From Zopfochytrium polystomum (lineage: Eukaryota > Chytridiomycota > Chytridiomycetes > Chytridiales > Chytridiaceae), in contig JAIVFJ010000133.1 in assembly GCA_025765615.1 (NCBI GenBank), positions 62,001 through 126,000 of the forward strand: a stretch of DNA of 64,000 nucleotides. Reading direction: 5' to 3'. Both the position numbers and the translations under genes were made by a program. The notes under the pieces are model-generated. The model saw only the letters and a list, made by a program, of their open reading frames with translations, made no database searches and was not told where the DNA came from. This document shows, in pieces, positions 10,311 through 21,735 of the stretch; position 1 is the stretch's first letter; each line of letters starts with the position of its first letter.

Positions 10311-11323
10311 CGCCGGCGAATACACGCCAAGAATCCCAAACAGCGACAGCTGCGCACAAAAGCGAAAAAAAGGAAAAACAAAAACAAGAAAGAAAAAAAA
10401 GGCCGACGAAGTAAGTATTCATGAAACAACGAGGGGAGTGAACAATGAGCGGAGTAATAGTAATTTTAACAGAGTGAATCCGCCCGTGCCAAGCTGGAGC
10501 CAAGCTGGACTCTGTCTGTCTGGCCCAAAGCGGGCGGACTATGCGGCAGCGGCCGGCGGACTCCGCCCCAGACGAGTCCGCAGAGCTCTCCCTTCCTTTT
10601 TTTCTTGCTCTATTTTCGTTTTATTTCCCCTTTGAATTGTCTCATCATGAAGAAAATTCACAAGTGAAACGTTATTTCCGTTTTCTTCTTCTTCTTCTTT
10701 TTTTTTTTTTTTGGTTTCTTTCTTGTTTTTCTCTATTTGACCAACGTAGAAACGAACAAACAAGCAAACTGCACAAAAAAGAAAGCAGCACAACCCAAAC
10801 GAAAAAAAAAAAAATAGACAAGAACAGAAAAGAAAAATAATAACGGGGGGGTTGCGTTTGCAGTGCGGGTTGGGGAGTAAGCCGGGAGGCAAAACGTGGC
10901 CGGGCTCGCCTGTTTGGACGCAAAACCAGACGCCCCCGCACAAGAAGAAAAGAAAAAGAAAGAGAGGAAGGAAGGAAGGAACGAAGGTAGGCCAGCCGCG
11001 AAAAAGCCGCCCTTTGATGCACAAAAAACAAAACGATGCGTAGGAAAGAAGGCAAAGGGGGAAAGGAATCCCTTTTCTTGGTGGTGGTTGCTTGGATGCA
11101 GGGCTGCGCGAGAAAAAAAAAAAAAGAAAAGAAAAGAATCGCACGCGTGCACGAAGGATGGAGTAGCGCGGAGGACAGGAGGAAGGGAGGAGGGTGGGTG
11201 GAGAGGAAGGCGTCAAACAAAGCCGGCGTTTGGCCCGCACAGGCACCCAACCACACCCCTTCTCGAACACTTGTGAAGAATCAAACTGGAGAAAGGAAAG
11301 TGGAAAGAAAGAAACGCAGACAA
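9972..11323. other. Intergenic region between two convergent genes, repeat-rich, no gene seen
   Basis: It holds 3' flanks of the ankyrin-like gene (plus) and the His/Gln-rich gene (minus), several A- and T-homopolymers, and a (CA)n-(CT)n-(TG)n block. Open frames here are low-complexity artefacts of these tracts. Confidence 0.7.
10209..10307. repeat. Compound (CA)n-(CT)n-(TG)n microsatellite
   Basis: A CA tract (about 10211-10232), a CT-rich tract (about 10239-10275) and a TG tract (about 10277-10306) occur in a row. The CA and TG tracts are complementary, so they could fold as a hairpin with the CT tract as loop. Confidence 0.9.
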
Positions 11324-13474
11324 TCACGAGCTTCGCGCCCCGGGCGACAGCCCCGCCGCGGCCGCCGTCGCGCCGGCCAGCGGCGCGGAACCCGTCCGAA
11401 AAGGCAGCGGCAGCGGCAGCGCGGGCGGCGGCGATGCGGCTTCCGACGACGACGACGCGCACAACAGTGCCTTGGGCACTTTGAGCGTGAGACCGGCGGC
11501 GGCGGCGGCGGCAGCCGCGCTCGCCGGCGGTGTGGGCGGCGGCCGCGACGTCGTGGCCGCCGGCGCTGCCAGCGACGATGACAATGGCGATGACGATGCT
11601 GCAGCCGCCGCCGGCGACGCCAGGACCAGCGGGGGGAGCGGGGAGCGGCGCGGGGACTCGGACGACGCGGGGAGCAGTCGTGGCGGCGGTAGCGACGGGG
11701 ACGGCAACGGCGACGGCGACGGCGAGCCGACGCGTGGGGTCGACGCCGACGGCGAGCCGACCGACGGTGCTGGCGCACTCGCCGGCTCGGCGGGCGGTGG
11801 AAGAACGACCAGTGTCCCCCGCGCGTGCGGCGGCAGCGGCGGCGCGCCGGCGGCCGACGTCGACGGGGAGGCCAGGTGCGCGTGCTCGTGCTTGACGGGC
11901 GGCGCAGGTGGCGCGACCGGCTGGTACACGTGGTGTTGGTTATGGTGGTTGTGTCCGCCGTCGAGCGGCGGCTTCTGCGACGACGGGTCTTCGCCCTTCA
12001 CGGCGCTGGCCACGTTTCCGCCACTGGCAGCCGTCAGGATCGAGTCGACCGAGAACCGATGGGAGGGCGGGTGTTGCTGCTGCGGCTGGTAGTGCACCGG
12101 GTGGAACAGCGGCGACGCCAAGCGCGAGTCCATCGTGGGCAGCGTTGGGCTGCTCGCGAGCGAGCTGTGGTGGCTTTTGCCAGTGCTCCCGCTGCTGTTG
12201 CTGTTGCTGACGCTGCTGGTGTTAGTGCTGCTGCTGTAGATGGTGCCGCCGTGGGAGGGGTTCAAGATCGCGTCGATGGAGAAGAAGGACGAACCCACTG
12301 GCTTGCTGGGTGCCAGTGCCAAGGGAGCTTGTGCGGCGTGTTGGTGCTGGTACGATGGGTGCGGTGAGAGAGGCGGTTGGGATGGCTGGTAGTGGTGGTG
12401 CTGGTGCGAGGGAGGGCGCGCGGCTGATTCTTGGACGTGCAGTCCGCCGGGGATCGCGTCGTGACCTTGCAGCGCGCGACCGTCACCGCCCAGCGCGGCG
12501 GTCGCGCCGGGCGGCGGCGCCACGTGGTACTGGTGGTGCGGCTGGTGGTGGAGCTGCTGCTGGTGGTGGTGGGGCGGCGGCTGCTCGTGGGGATGCCAAG
12601 GCGCGGCCGCACGCCAGCCGAATCCCCCGCTGTGGTCGAGCTGGATGAGGCTCGGGTGGACGCCGAGCTGAGCGGCAATCATGTTGCGCCTCGCGCGCGG
12701 GCGGAGGAAGCGGCAAATGTGGCATGCGTCCTTGCGCTTGCGGTGCGGGCAGATGGAGCCGCCACCCGTTCCCAGGTCGAAGCACAGGACGCACTGCGTC
12801 TTGCGCCGGTTGTGCTGGCAGATGGACTTGCGCGGCTTCCGCTTTGCGCCGCCGGCTTGGTGCGGCTGTCCGGGCGGCGGAGGCGGGCCGCGGTGGTGGT
12901 CGTCGTGGTGAGCGTCGTCGTCGTGGTCGTGGTCGTAGTACTGGTAGCCGGGCTGTTGTTGCGGAGACTGCGGTTCAAACCGATACGAGCCGGTCGTCTC
13001 GGGCGGGTGGTGGTGCGGATTCGCGCCAGGAACGACGGATTGATAATGAGGGGCGGAGGGGGCAGGGGCGGAGGCGGGGGCAGCGGGGACAGCGGGGACA
13101 AATCCCGACCGCGACGGATCCTGGTTTTGGTGTGGGTGAGCAGGAGAAGGTCTCACAGGTGGCGCTGGCGTGTATTGGTGACGTGCGTAGGTGCCGGGTG
13201 CCGTAGCCGCCGCCGACGTGTAGGATCGGTGCTGGTGGTGGTCGGAGGGAGCCGCGGGTGGTGCGCGGTGATGATGCTCATTACTAATATGCTGTTGGTA
13301 GTAAGGACGTTGTTGTTGTTGTTGTTGTTGTTGCTGTTGCTGTTGCTGTTGGCGGTAGTGGTGTTGGTAGTGGCCCATGTTGGTGTAGTTGTGGTGGTTG
13401 TGGTGGTGGGCAGCAGGAGGAGGAGGAGGAGGTGGTGGTGGTGGTTGATGGTAGTGGTGGTGTTGACTCAGCAT
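11324..13474 (-). CDS. His/Gln/Pro-rich protein with paired C-x-H-x6-C-x2-C motifs, 716 aa
   Basis: One exon. The N-terminal 200 residues are His-, Pro- and Gln-rich with a 15-16 residue polyQ run near residues 42-56. A basic stretch (KRKPRKS) leads into two identical-spacing metal-ligand motifs, Cys220-His222-Cys229-Cys232 and Cys243-His245-Cys252-Cys255 (ICQHNRRKTQCVLC and ICPHRKRKDACHICRFL), 10 residues apart. These look like small zinc-binding knuckles and resemble the repeated C.HGR.R..C..C motifs I associate with algal and protist proteins. The rest is disordered Ser/Ala/Pro/His sequence. Composition suggests a transcriptional or RNA-binding regulator, but this is inference. No standard named domain was recognised. 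Confidence 0.6.
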   Translation of the reverse strand: MLSQHHHYHQPPPPPPPPPPAAHHHNHHNYTNMGHYQHHYRQQQQQQQQQQQQQQRPYYQQHISNEHHHRAPPAAPSDHHQHRSYTSAAATAPGTYARHQYTPAPPVRPSPAHPHQNQDPSRSGFVPAVPAAPASAPAPSAPHYQSVVPGANPHHHPPETTGSYRFEPQSPQQQPGYQYYDHDHDDDAHHDDHHRGPPPPPGQPHQAGGAKRKPRKSICQHNRRKTQCVLCFDLGTGGGSICPHRKRKDACHICRFLRPRARRNMIAAQLGVHPSLIQLDHSGGFGWRAAAPWHPHEQPPPHHHQQQLHHQPHHQYHVAPPPGATAALGGDGRALQGHDAIPGGLHVQESAARPPSHQHHHYQPSQPPLSPHPSYQHQHAAQAPLALAPSKPVGSSFFSIDAILNPSHGGTIYSSSTNTSSVSNSNSSGSTGKSHHSSLASSPTLPTMDSRLASPLFHPVHYQPQQQHPPSHRFSVDSILTAASGGNVASAVKGEDPSSQKPPLDGGHNHHNQHHVYQPVAPPAPPVKHEHAHLASPSTSAAGAPPLPPHARGTLVVLPPPAEPASAPAPSVGSPSASTPRVGSPSPSPLPSPSLPPPRLLPASSESPRRSPLPPLVLASPAAAAASSSPLSSSLAAPAATTSRPPPTPPASAAAAAAAAGLTLKVPKALLCASSSSEAASPPPALPLPLPFRTGSAPLAGATAAAAGLSPGARSS

Positions 13475-15394
13475 ATTGAATGGTTATATTGTCAAAGCGG
13501 TAGTAGTGTGGTGGTAGTGGTGGTGGTGGTGGTGGTGGTAGTGGTGGTGACTGTGGTTGTGGGTGGGTTGAGCGGGTTGAGCAAGAGAGCAGGCGAGGGC
13601 GAAGGCGGGGAGGACGAGGGCGAGCTGCGAAGGCGGGGGGATCTTTGGGGAGGGGCAAGGGCGGGAGAAGATTCAACGGCGAGAAGCGAGACTCACACAC
13701 AGGCTGTCTGTCTGTCTGTCGGTCTATTGGTCTGTCGGTCTATTGGTCTGTCTGTCTGTCTGACTGTGGTTGGCGGGAGAAACGCAGAGGTTGCAGAGAC
13801 AGAGACAGAGTCAGAAGAGCGTTTGTTTTTTTTGTTTTTCTGTTTTGTTTTTTCGTCCCCACACCCACACCCGCACAGACAGACAGACGCTGGTGCAAGC
13901 TGCTTCAAGCAACGAAAAAAAAAAAAAAAAATATAAAAAATAAAGACGACAAACGGGACTGACCATGGACAGAGTCCGCACTGGCGCCGGCAAGCTCGGT
14001 ACCGGAGACACGCGGACCGTCCTTGGACGGGGAAGCCGCTTCCCACTCGCGTCCCGCGCTCTCTCGGCCGGCCTTTCGCGAGTTGAAATCCTTTTGAGTT
14101 TCGGCTTGCCTGTGCGGAGACTCTGTGCCAAGAGGGGAAAAAAAAAAAAAGGAAGAGTCAATCAGCCACCAGCAAAAAGTCGCGGCAGAAGCTGGGAGAC
14201 AGGCAGACAGATAATAGAGCGAGCGAGAGACCATGAGACACTTGGACTAAAAACAATAAAAAGACAATTGGAGAAAGCAACGTGGGGAATCCCGACAGGC
14301 CGTACCACCAGCCGGCCAATAGGAGTTCGAGGGCAAACGACACAGACAGACAGACAGGGCAGACAGGGAAGGCAGACACCTCGTTTCAGGATCAATTATT
14401 ACAGTAATCAAGAAGGAGTAAACAAACAATCTGGGTTTGTTTGCACTCCATTCCGGCCGACGTGGTTCGGACGGGTGCCCGTGGCCCTGAGGGGTCCGGA
14501 ACTCGAACCTAAATCAACAATAATTAAATTATCTCAAGCTGATCGAGAGAGAGGCAAGAGGCAAGAGGCAGAGAGAGACAGAGAAAGCAGGGTCAAATGA
14601 TGCACACGAGACAGACAGACACAGACACAGACCGACACAGACAGACTCCAAGTACCAAGGGAGAATTCGAACCGAAGGAAAGACAAACAAAAAAAAACAA
14701 ACAAAAAAACAAAAAGAAAAAACAAAAACAACACAGAGGGGAAGGCGAGAAAGGAAAGCAATGCCTGGGCAGTCAAGGCTGGACCGGACCGACGGGGTGG
14801 GAACCTCTTCTTTTTGAAACAAGCAATTAATTGCAGAGTGAGAGAGAGAGCGAGAGAGAAAACGCAGCCTTGCCCCTCAAAGGCGTTTCAAGTGTACCCG
14901 GTCCCTTTCAGGATTTTCATGCGGCGCCCAACTGTCGTGGTGCCCAGCACAGATACCACTCGGACCACTTTGAAAGGCATCACCACCTTCCTTGCCCTCC
15001 CGTGTGTGGGGGCGCCATTCCTGTTGCATCTGTGTATATGCTGGTGTGTTCCCAGTGTTTGCCATTTTTCTTGCTCTCCAATCCGAAACCTGTCTTGCCC
15101 CCGCCACACCCTCGGATTCCACTGGACTCTTTAAACTACTGTCCCAAGGGCCAATCCCGAGCATTCTCGGAAAGACTTGAGAGTGTTTGGGCGTCTCCAA
15201 AAATTTCCCCCACACCATCGACTTTTTTTTACCAGCCCAAGGCAAAAGAGAGTGCCGAAGACAGCCACACGAGACGACAATCGCTTAAGCGGATACTCCT
15301 TCCGCTCTTCTGTTGGTCTAACAAAAATAAACAAAAAATAAAAAAACCATCGCACGTGTTCTGAAATACATAGACCTAAAACGTCATCAACCTC
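13475..15394. other. Long 5' region of the His/Gln-rich gene, no gene seen
   Basis: About 1.9 kb between the start of the His/Gln-rich gene and the end of the EIF1AD gene. It holds CTGT/GACA tetranucleotide tracts, a run of A at 13915-13930, and purine-rich tracts. I see no conserved coding sequence; much of it may be long 5' leader or promoter of the minus-strand gene. Confidence 0.55.
13703..13765. repeat. (CTGT)n-type tetranucleotide repeat
   Basis: Degenerate tandem CTGT/CGGT/ATTGGT units close upstream of the His/Gln-rich gene. A related GACA tract lies at about 14340-14375. Confidence 0.8.
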
Positions 15395-15716
15395 TCACCG
15401 CCGCCGTCTATTCGTATTCCGAAACAGTCCATCGTCGTCGCCGTCCTCCTCGTCACTCGACCCGCTCCCATCCGTCCCGTCCCCATCGTCACCGTCCTCG
15501 CCGTCCTCGTCGCTGTCGTCGCTGTCGTCGCTATCGTCGCTCCGACGGGCTCGCGGCTGTACCCAGACCGGTGGCTCGTCAAGCTCGTTTGGCCTGCAAG
15601 GTGGGGTAGGGAGAGTTGGGATTGAAGAAAGGTATTTGAGGGTCGACTGGTCAGTCCCTTCCATGCACACCCAACCGCAAACAAACGCCACTCATCCAGC
15701 CACTCTCCCACCGTCC

Positions 15717-15753
<37 letters not shown>

Positions 15754-16107
15754 CATGAGCAACGCACCAAACCCAATATCCCCCAAAAAAAAACACCCAC
15801 CACACGCCATCGGCCTTGAGCGCCTTAACATGCTCCCTCCTCAGCACGTGGACGACCTCGCCCGTAACCTTTCCGCCACCGGCCTTTCCCGCCGCCGCCG
15901 CCGCCGGCGACTCGGTCGGCGGGTTGAGCTCGACGACGACGAATGAGCCTGCGGGGGGGTGGTAGGGGGGGAGGCGAGGGGGGCGGAGGGGTTTCGAGGG
16001 AGAGTCGGAGGTGGTAGTGGAAGGTTGGGATTTAGAGAGTGGCAGTTGGTCAGTTGGTTGGGCTGTTGGTTTGTGGAAGCGTAGTCGTCACACCGTTTTT
16101 TCACCTT

Positions 16108-16149
<42 letters not shown>

Positions 16150-16569
16150 ACGCACGCACCCCGCTTCATCCACACGACGTTTCGGAAGCGCGGGGGCATG
16201 AGGGCGAGGACCGTTTCGAGGGTGCGGGTGCTGGTGGTAGTGGTGAGTGCCGTCGAGTTTCCACCGTTGGCGGCGGCGGCGGCTGCGCCGGGCGCTGCGG
16301 CTATCGTTGCTGGACGATCGTGCTCACGAGCGGTGGCGGGGGGTAGCGGCGGTGGGGGTGGTATTGGTGGCGGCGAAGTCCGGTTTTGCGGCCCCGTCGG
16401 TTGTGGCGGCCGCCGACGAGGACGTGGGTGCCGCGGCAGAAGCGAAGACGACGACCTCGACGAGCCCGCTTCCGCGCAGGGCGTTTACGCGGGCGTAGCG
16501 CTGGTTCGGCGTGTCGAGGGTGGGCGGGTCGAGCGAAAGCGCCTGCTGGCGAGTCTGCTTGCGCCCCAT
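15395..16569 (-). CDS. EIF1AD: EIF1AD-like protein (eIF1A/S1-like domain), 4 exons, 219 aa
   Basis: Exons 16569-16328, 16230-16160, 15948-15801 and 15593-15395 give an uninterrupted 219-residue frame. An N-terminal basic start (MGRKQTRQQ) and QRYARVNALRGSGLVEV begin the OB-like S1/IF1A domain; a low-complexity Ala/Thr insert follows. The fold continues with LETVLALMPPRFRNVVWMKR, which matches the RFLVSMPSKYRKNIWIKRG region of animal EIF1AD. The C-terminus is an acidic Asp/Ser tract ending GLFRNTNRRRR, the counterpart of the family's DLFVNTNRR end. EIF1AD (Obelix) is a nuclear eIF1A-domain protein of poorly defined function. Introns 2 and 3 each contain a long TG tract on the coding strand. 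Confidence 0.85.
15721..15752. repeat. (CA)n microsatellite in EIF1AD intron 3
   Basis: An uninterrupted CA tract that reads as TG on the transcribed-gene strand, inside intron 15800-15594, about 50 nt downstream of its 5' splice site. Confidence 0.9.
16111..16144. repeat. (CA)n microsatellite in EIF1AD intron 2
   Basis: A CA tract (TG on the coding strand) in intron 16159-15949, starting about 15 nt after the GTGCGT splice donor. Confidence 0.9.
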
Positions 16570-16823
16570 GTTGCGAGAGCAAGAGAAAAAAAGAAAGAAA
16601 GCGATCGTCTTGATTGACAAGGCGATCTGCGATCTCGACAATTCTTCAAAAAAGAGGAACCACTCCCTATGGGGATAGACGAAGTCGATCGTGCACTTCC
16701 AATATTCCAGTATGCAATAAAGAGGACAAGAAAGAAAAAGGCCACAAGGGGCAAGGAGGAGAAGAACTAGCAAAGCCGCATTCATCCCGACTTTTCAATC
16801 TGCGAAGTCGGAAAAAAGGCTGG

Positions 16824-17874
16824 TTACTCCTTGTCCTGCATTCATAGCCAGCGAAACATGAAGAGCAAAAATGCAACACACCTGCAGCAGCAAATCGTCG
16901 CAAATCTTTGTGAGCTCCGCATTCTCCTGCGACTTTGTCTCGAGCGTCTTTTCGAGCGACTGGATGTGCAAGTCGGCCCGCGTGATCTTGACGCGAAGGG
17001 ACGCGGCCTCTTTCTCCAGCGTCGACCGCACACGCGCAATTTCCATATTGGCACTACGTGAAAAATAGGGTTGCGGGTTACCGTTTGGCTTGGAAGAAAA
17101 AGAAGAGAAAGAAAAAAAAATAAAAAAATAGAGAAGACTTCAAAAACTACCTTTCGAGCCGCTCCTCCGCGTGTGCCCTCAGCGCCTCAAACTGCGCCTC
17201 GCTCTCCGCAAGTCGTTTTTGCAGTTCCGACATCGAATCCTTCAGCCGATTTTGAGCCTAGACCCACGGTGCAAAATCTTCAAAAACCTGAACGCTTAAA
17301 ACGGACAACAACTTTTCTTGTTTACCTCCCGCTCGTCCTCATAGTCAAGCCGCAGCTGCTTGTACCGCCCCAGCAAACTATCATAGTCCTTCAGCGCCGT
17401 CTCCTTTTCCCGCCGCGTCGCCTCCACCGTTCCTTCGAGCTCTGAAATCTTTTGCTTCATCCACAGGTCGTCGACCTCCTTTTTGGCTGCAAATGGGGTT
17501 TTTTTTTCAGCGACAACGATCAAGCCCACCGAGAAAAAAAAAAAAAAAAAAAAAAAAGGAAGCAAAACTCATCCACAAACCAATAGTCTCCTGCAGGAAC
17601 GTCTCCCACTCTTTCAGCGTCGCCTGAATCTTGCGCGTCGTCTCGACCGCCTCCTCGCGCCGCGACTCCAGCTCTTGAATCTCGAGCTGCGCCAGCTCCA
17701 GCACTTTTTCATGTTTGGCCGCCATGTCGGCCTTGATGCGCTCCACGTCGCGCTCAGAGTACCGCGGGATCGTGTTGGGCGTGGAAAACACAGTGTGCAA
17801 GTCCATCAGCGTCGACGACACCGGCGGCAGGGCGTGTTGCTGCGACTGCATCTGAGCCTGCTGATGTTGCTGTT

Positions 17875-17907
<33 letters not shown>

Positions 17908-19230
17908 GTTGGTGCTGGTGAATGTACGCGTGCAGCGGAAGCGGCGAAGCGGCACCCGCCGACGACCCCAACGAAGCCGAAGACGACGACGACGACGAGA
18001 CCTCGCGTAGCAGCCGACTAAAGAACGCCGACGCTGGCGCCTCGCCGCCCATACTCCCAGGCCGCCCCGCCGTGCGCACAGACATGCCCGACGGAGTTCG
18101 GAACCCCATGTTTATAGCTGCATTTCCCCCACGCCCTCCGCCGCCACCCACGCTGCCCCCACCAGGCGTCGTCGACGCAAACGGGTCAAAGTCCTCAATG
18201 CCAGACTGTGGCGGACGCGGCAGCGGCGCTCCGCCGCCGTCACTCTCGAGTCCGCCGCCGCCCATCCCAACAACACCCATGCCACCACCGGGCCCGTCAA
18301 AGCTCGACGGCCTCGACGGCGCCGGCGAAGGCGGCCGGACCTCGGCCGCCGGCGCTAGCTCGGGCGGACGGTACGAAAACGTCGCAGCCAGCGACGGCAG
18401 CGCGCCCGCACTGGAGCGAGGAGTTCCGGCAGCGGCGGCACCAGCAGCCGTATAGCTCGAGAACGATCCAGTGGGCGAGCTGCGGCCGTACCTGACGGAT
18501 TGCGGGGTGCCCACAGCGTCGTCGAGCATCTGTCTGCTCCACTGATCTTGCTGTTCCCGGTGTATCTGCTGCTGCTGCAGCTGGTACGAGTTCCGCATCG
18601 ACTCGGCATTATGCTGCACGCTGTTCCTGCGGACTTCGTCAGCGTACCGCTCCTGCCCGTACGCGCCACCCTCGGCAATGATATCATCGGAGCCTTCGAT
18701 GGAAACATGACGGCCACCGTCCCGGTCCGTGTCCTGCTGAGCCAGCGAATCGTCATACATTTGCGCTGCACGGACGTAGTGTTGTTGCAACTCCTGTTGC
18801 TGCATTTGCAGTCGCTGCCGGTGCTGTTGCTGCTGCTGCTGCTGCTGATGAAAGTTCGTTTCGTGCCCTGCACCCCTGTCGACATTATGCAAAAACTCGA
18901 CAGCCGCACGAACATGGGCGTGGTCAGCCGCAGGCGACGCATCGCCGTTCGGAGCGCGGACCTCTGGCAGTCCGGGGAACGGGCCTCGTACCGAGTTGCG
19001 GCGAGAGAGAAGGGTGCTTCCAACCATAGAGTTCCTTCGGGCGGTGGCGGCCAACGCTTGCGCCGTCATCGTCGCGGCATCGAGCTCCGTCATGTGAAGG
19101 CCCTCAGCTGCACCCATCTTTGATAGGAGCGCGCCGTTGGAGTGCCTCCTACTGATACCTTTTGTTGGTGACTGGGGCTTCAATTGGCGGCAAACGAAGG
19201 TGAGATTCGTCCGACATGGCAAAAAGTGAC

Positions 19231-19261
<31 letters not shown>

Positions 19262-20020
19262 TGGGTTCTTCCTCACCGAAGCCACCAAGTCCCTCCCAAT
19301 CCCAGTCTGAGTCGACCACGGAAACACGCGCGCCCAAAAGGGGCTGCTCGTGCCTCCACCACCACCACCACCGCCCCCTCCTCCTCCTCCGACCGCATCG
19401 ACCGCGCCGCTCCTGGCCGTCTCCTCGCCTCCCCCACCCCTCCACAACGACCCTGCATGCCCGCCGCCCGCCGCGGTTCCAAACCCGGGAAGCACCATAC
19501 CCCCCTGCCCCGCCGCCACCCCGACCACCGCCGGCGTCGGCGTCGGCGTCGGCGGGGGCATGGGGTCGTCGCCGTCGTCGTACGGGCCAGCGGCGGCGGC
19601 GGCGGCAGCTGCGTCCTCGATTGCGCCGTCGCCGTCGGCAGCACGCGAATAGCGGACGGACGCGCCACTGTGGAGGCCCATGAGCACAGCGGGCGGTGAG
19701 AAAAAGTCAACATGCTGCAGGTCCTCGCTCTTGCCGCCTGCAGCGGCTTTGTTGTGAGGGTGGTGGTGGTCGAGGATGAGCACGGCGGGGGACGCGCGGG
19801 TTGCGGTGTGCACGGACGACGGCGGGGGCGAGGCGGCGGTGGTGGCGAGCGGGGTGCCCGGGTGGGTTGGTGGGCCTGACGGCGGGGCGGAGGTTGCAGA
19901 GGAGGATGAGGGAGGGGCCGGCGGTGGAGGCGGTGGCGGCGGCGGCGAAGGTGGCGGAGGAGCGGAGGCGGCGGCGGCGACGGGGGTCGCGGTGACGGCG
20001 GGCATCTCCTTCAGATCCAT
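16824..20020 (-). CDS. TACC-domain coiled-coil protein (Alp7/TACC3-like), 6 exons, about 930 aa
   Basis: Exons 20020-19277, 19177-17581, 17486-17326, 17257-17151, 17053-16882 and 16835-16824 join in phase. The first about 750 residues are disordered, with Pro/Ala/Ser-rich and several Gln/His runs. The C-terminal third is heptad-patterned coiled coil (ELAQLEIQELESRREEAVE onwards) ending ENAELTKICDDLLLQ, which matches the TACC C-terminus (ENEELTKICDDLISK). TACC proteins bind XMAP215/Alp14 and act at spindle poles and microtubule organising centres. The last intron would be only 46 nt (16881-16836) and leaves a 4-codon final exon; reading through it instead adds about 30 non-TACC residues. Poly(F) seen in naive translation comes from poly(T) tracts in introns 1 and 2. 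The start could lie further upstream (an in-frame run precedes the ATG). Confidence 0.85.
17535..17557. repeat. Poly(A) homopolymer (poly(T) in TACC intron 2)
   Basis: About 23 consecutive A on the plus strand. On the gene strand it is a long T tract inside intron 17580-17487. Confidence 0.9.
19230..19259. repeat. Poly(A) homopolymer (poly(T) in TACC intron 1)
   Basis: About 29 consecutive A on the plus strand, lying in the 99-nt in-frame intron 19276-19178. It would encode poly-Phe if read as exon. Confidence 0.9.
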
Positions 20021-21197
20021 CAGGCCGGCGATGACTCGGGTGATCTGAGGCGTTGCTGGCTTGGTGGGGGTGCTGGTTTGTTTTGGATTTTTTTTCGTGT
20101 CGGAAGGTTGGGAGTTGGATTAGTGGGTGGAGGGTCTGGTTTGTCGGGCGAAGGCGCGGACAGAAAGTAGGCGAGCAGGCCATCCAGGCAAGCGCCGCTG
20201 TGTGCTGATTTTCACGCAAAACGGGGCTCAGTTACCTGAAGGGGTGCCGAATGCTGGGGGAGATGGCGGGATCCAGGATGGCGTTGGGAATTGCTGGGTG
20301 GGATCCAGCAGTAACGAAAGCGTCGGGGCGATGTGGCGAGGGGGGGGGAATGCGTTGAGATTCGGCGATGCGGGCAACACGGGACGGTGCCTCGGCCGCA
20401 GACCACAGCAGAGTGATTGAGTCCTCGTGCTTCTTTCTCCGCGAGTCGAGGGGAGCTGCTGGACGAGAGAGCGAGAGAGAAACGCCTTGGCCGGACTTGG
20501 ACAGGTTGGGCAAACCGGTCTGCTTTTGAGCTTGGCCGGCTTTGCGGAGTTCGAATGTATGGTCCAGCCGCGACCTTGTCAAGGATGGGGGTCCTCGAGC
20601 CCGGTTGAAGAAAACGAGAACTTTCAAACATTCAACACTCAATATCCATAACCCTCTCTCCGCGCATCTCCAGGACTCTTCCCGATCATTTCCTTGGTGG
20701 CCACCAAAAACCTTGATCTTTCCCTGCTTGCATGTGTTGGGTTCTTAATTCTCTTGCGCGGGCAGGGCGCAAAAGGAGAGTGCATTCAGCGCGAGCCGTG
20801 AGGATGAAGTCCGACAAAGCTTACTGTTAGATCGCCAACGACCCCAGGAGTTGTTTTTTAATAGTTTTTTTTGTTGCACGTAGACACGATTGTTGGGGAG
20901 CAACCACCTGGCACTTGGTAAACTCAGAGTCGATGGTTTGTTTTCTTTCTTCCCATTTGCAATCTTCTTCTCTCGCCCCGGTTGTATCGCATCGGTGGGT
21001 GGTGTTTGCGTGTGCGTGTGTGTGCGTGTGTGTACGTGTGTGTGCGTGTGTGTGTGTGTGTGTTGATGATTGATTGCGAGAGAGAAGCAAAAGAGAGAAA
21101 GAGGGTAATTGGAGACAAAGGTGGGGGTGTCTGTGTGTGTGTGTTTGGAAGTGCGAAGTCGTCGATGTTCGATAACCAAGATAGAGAGACAGAGTGA

Positions 21198-21228
<31 letters not shown>

Positions 21229-21393
21229 GAGCGAGAGTCGGGAAGACGAGAGTGAGACAGAGAGTGACCTGCAGCAGCAATCAATATAAGCACGCGTATT
21301 GTCGTCATATGATATCGGGACCGACGACGGTTGCGGGGGCAAGCGGCCGGCCGGGTTGAAAAGAAAGGAAAGGAAGGAAAGGGAAGGGAAGGC

Positions 21394-21394
21394 A

Positions 21395-21427
<33 letters not shown>

Positions 21428-21552
21428 CACACACGCGCGCTCTCTCTCTCTCTCTCTCTCGCTCTTCTCACACACGCACACTCCCACACCCTCTCTCCCT
21501 TCCTATCTCTCTCGCCCTCACTCCCTCGCCCTCTCCCTCGCCCTCTCTCTCG
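21394..21552. repeat. Compound (CA)n-(CT)n tract in bZIP upstream region
   Basis: A CA tract with two CG interruptions passes into a long CT/CCT-rich tract. Pyrimidine-rich tracts of this kind occur upstream of several genes in the window. Confidence 0.85.
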
Positions 21553-21735
21553 AAAGGAAATCCTCCCCAGTGTATACGCCTTGTGCCCGTCCCACTCTTT
21601 ACCCCGCACACACACACACACACACACTATTTCGCAACAGCAGCAGAAGAGGAACCGACCGAGTACTCGCAGTCTCCAGCGTCGATTGAACACAGCGTAG
21701 TTCTCACACACAGGTGAATAATTGGAGGAGTTGAT

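Noticed and set aside
14490..14520. tRNA-like T-arm (GGTTCGAGT on the minus strand)
   Set aside because: The flanking 5-bp stem does not pair and no D, anticodon or acceptor arms are found nearby.
16160..16200. Apparent frameshift in the EIF1AD gene near MPPRFRN
   Set aside because: On recount the plus strand has five G here, and the frame is continuous; the frame change upstream is explained by a 97-nt intron (16327-16231).
17507..19276. Poly-Phe stretches in the TACC reading frame
   Set aside because: They coincide with poly(T) runs inside introns that have good GT/AG ends and leave the frame intact when removed.
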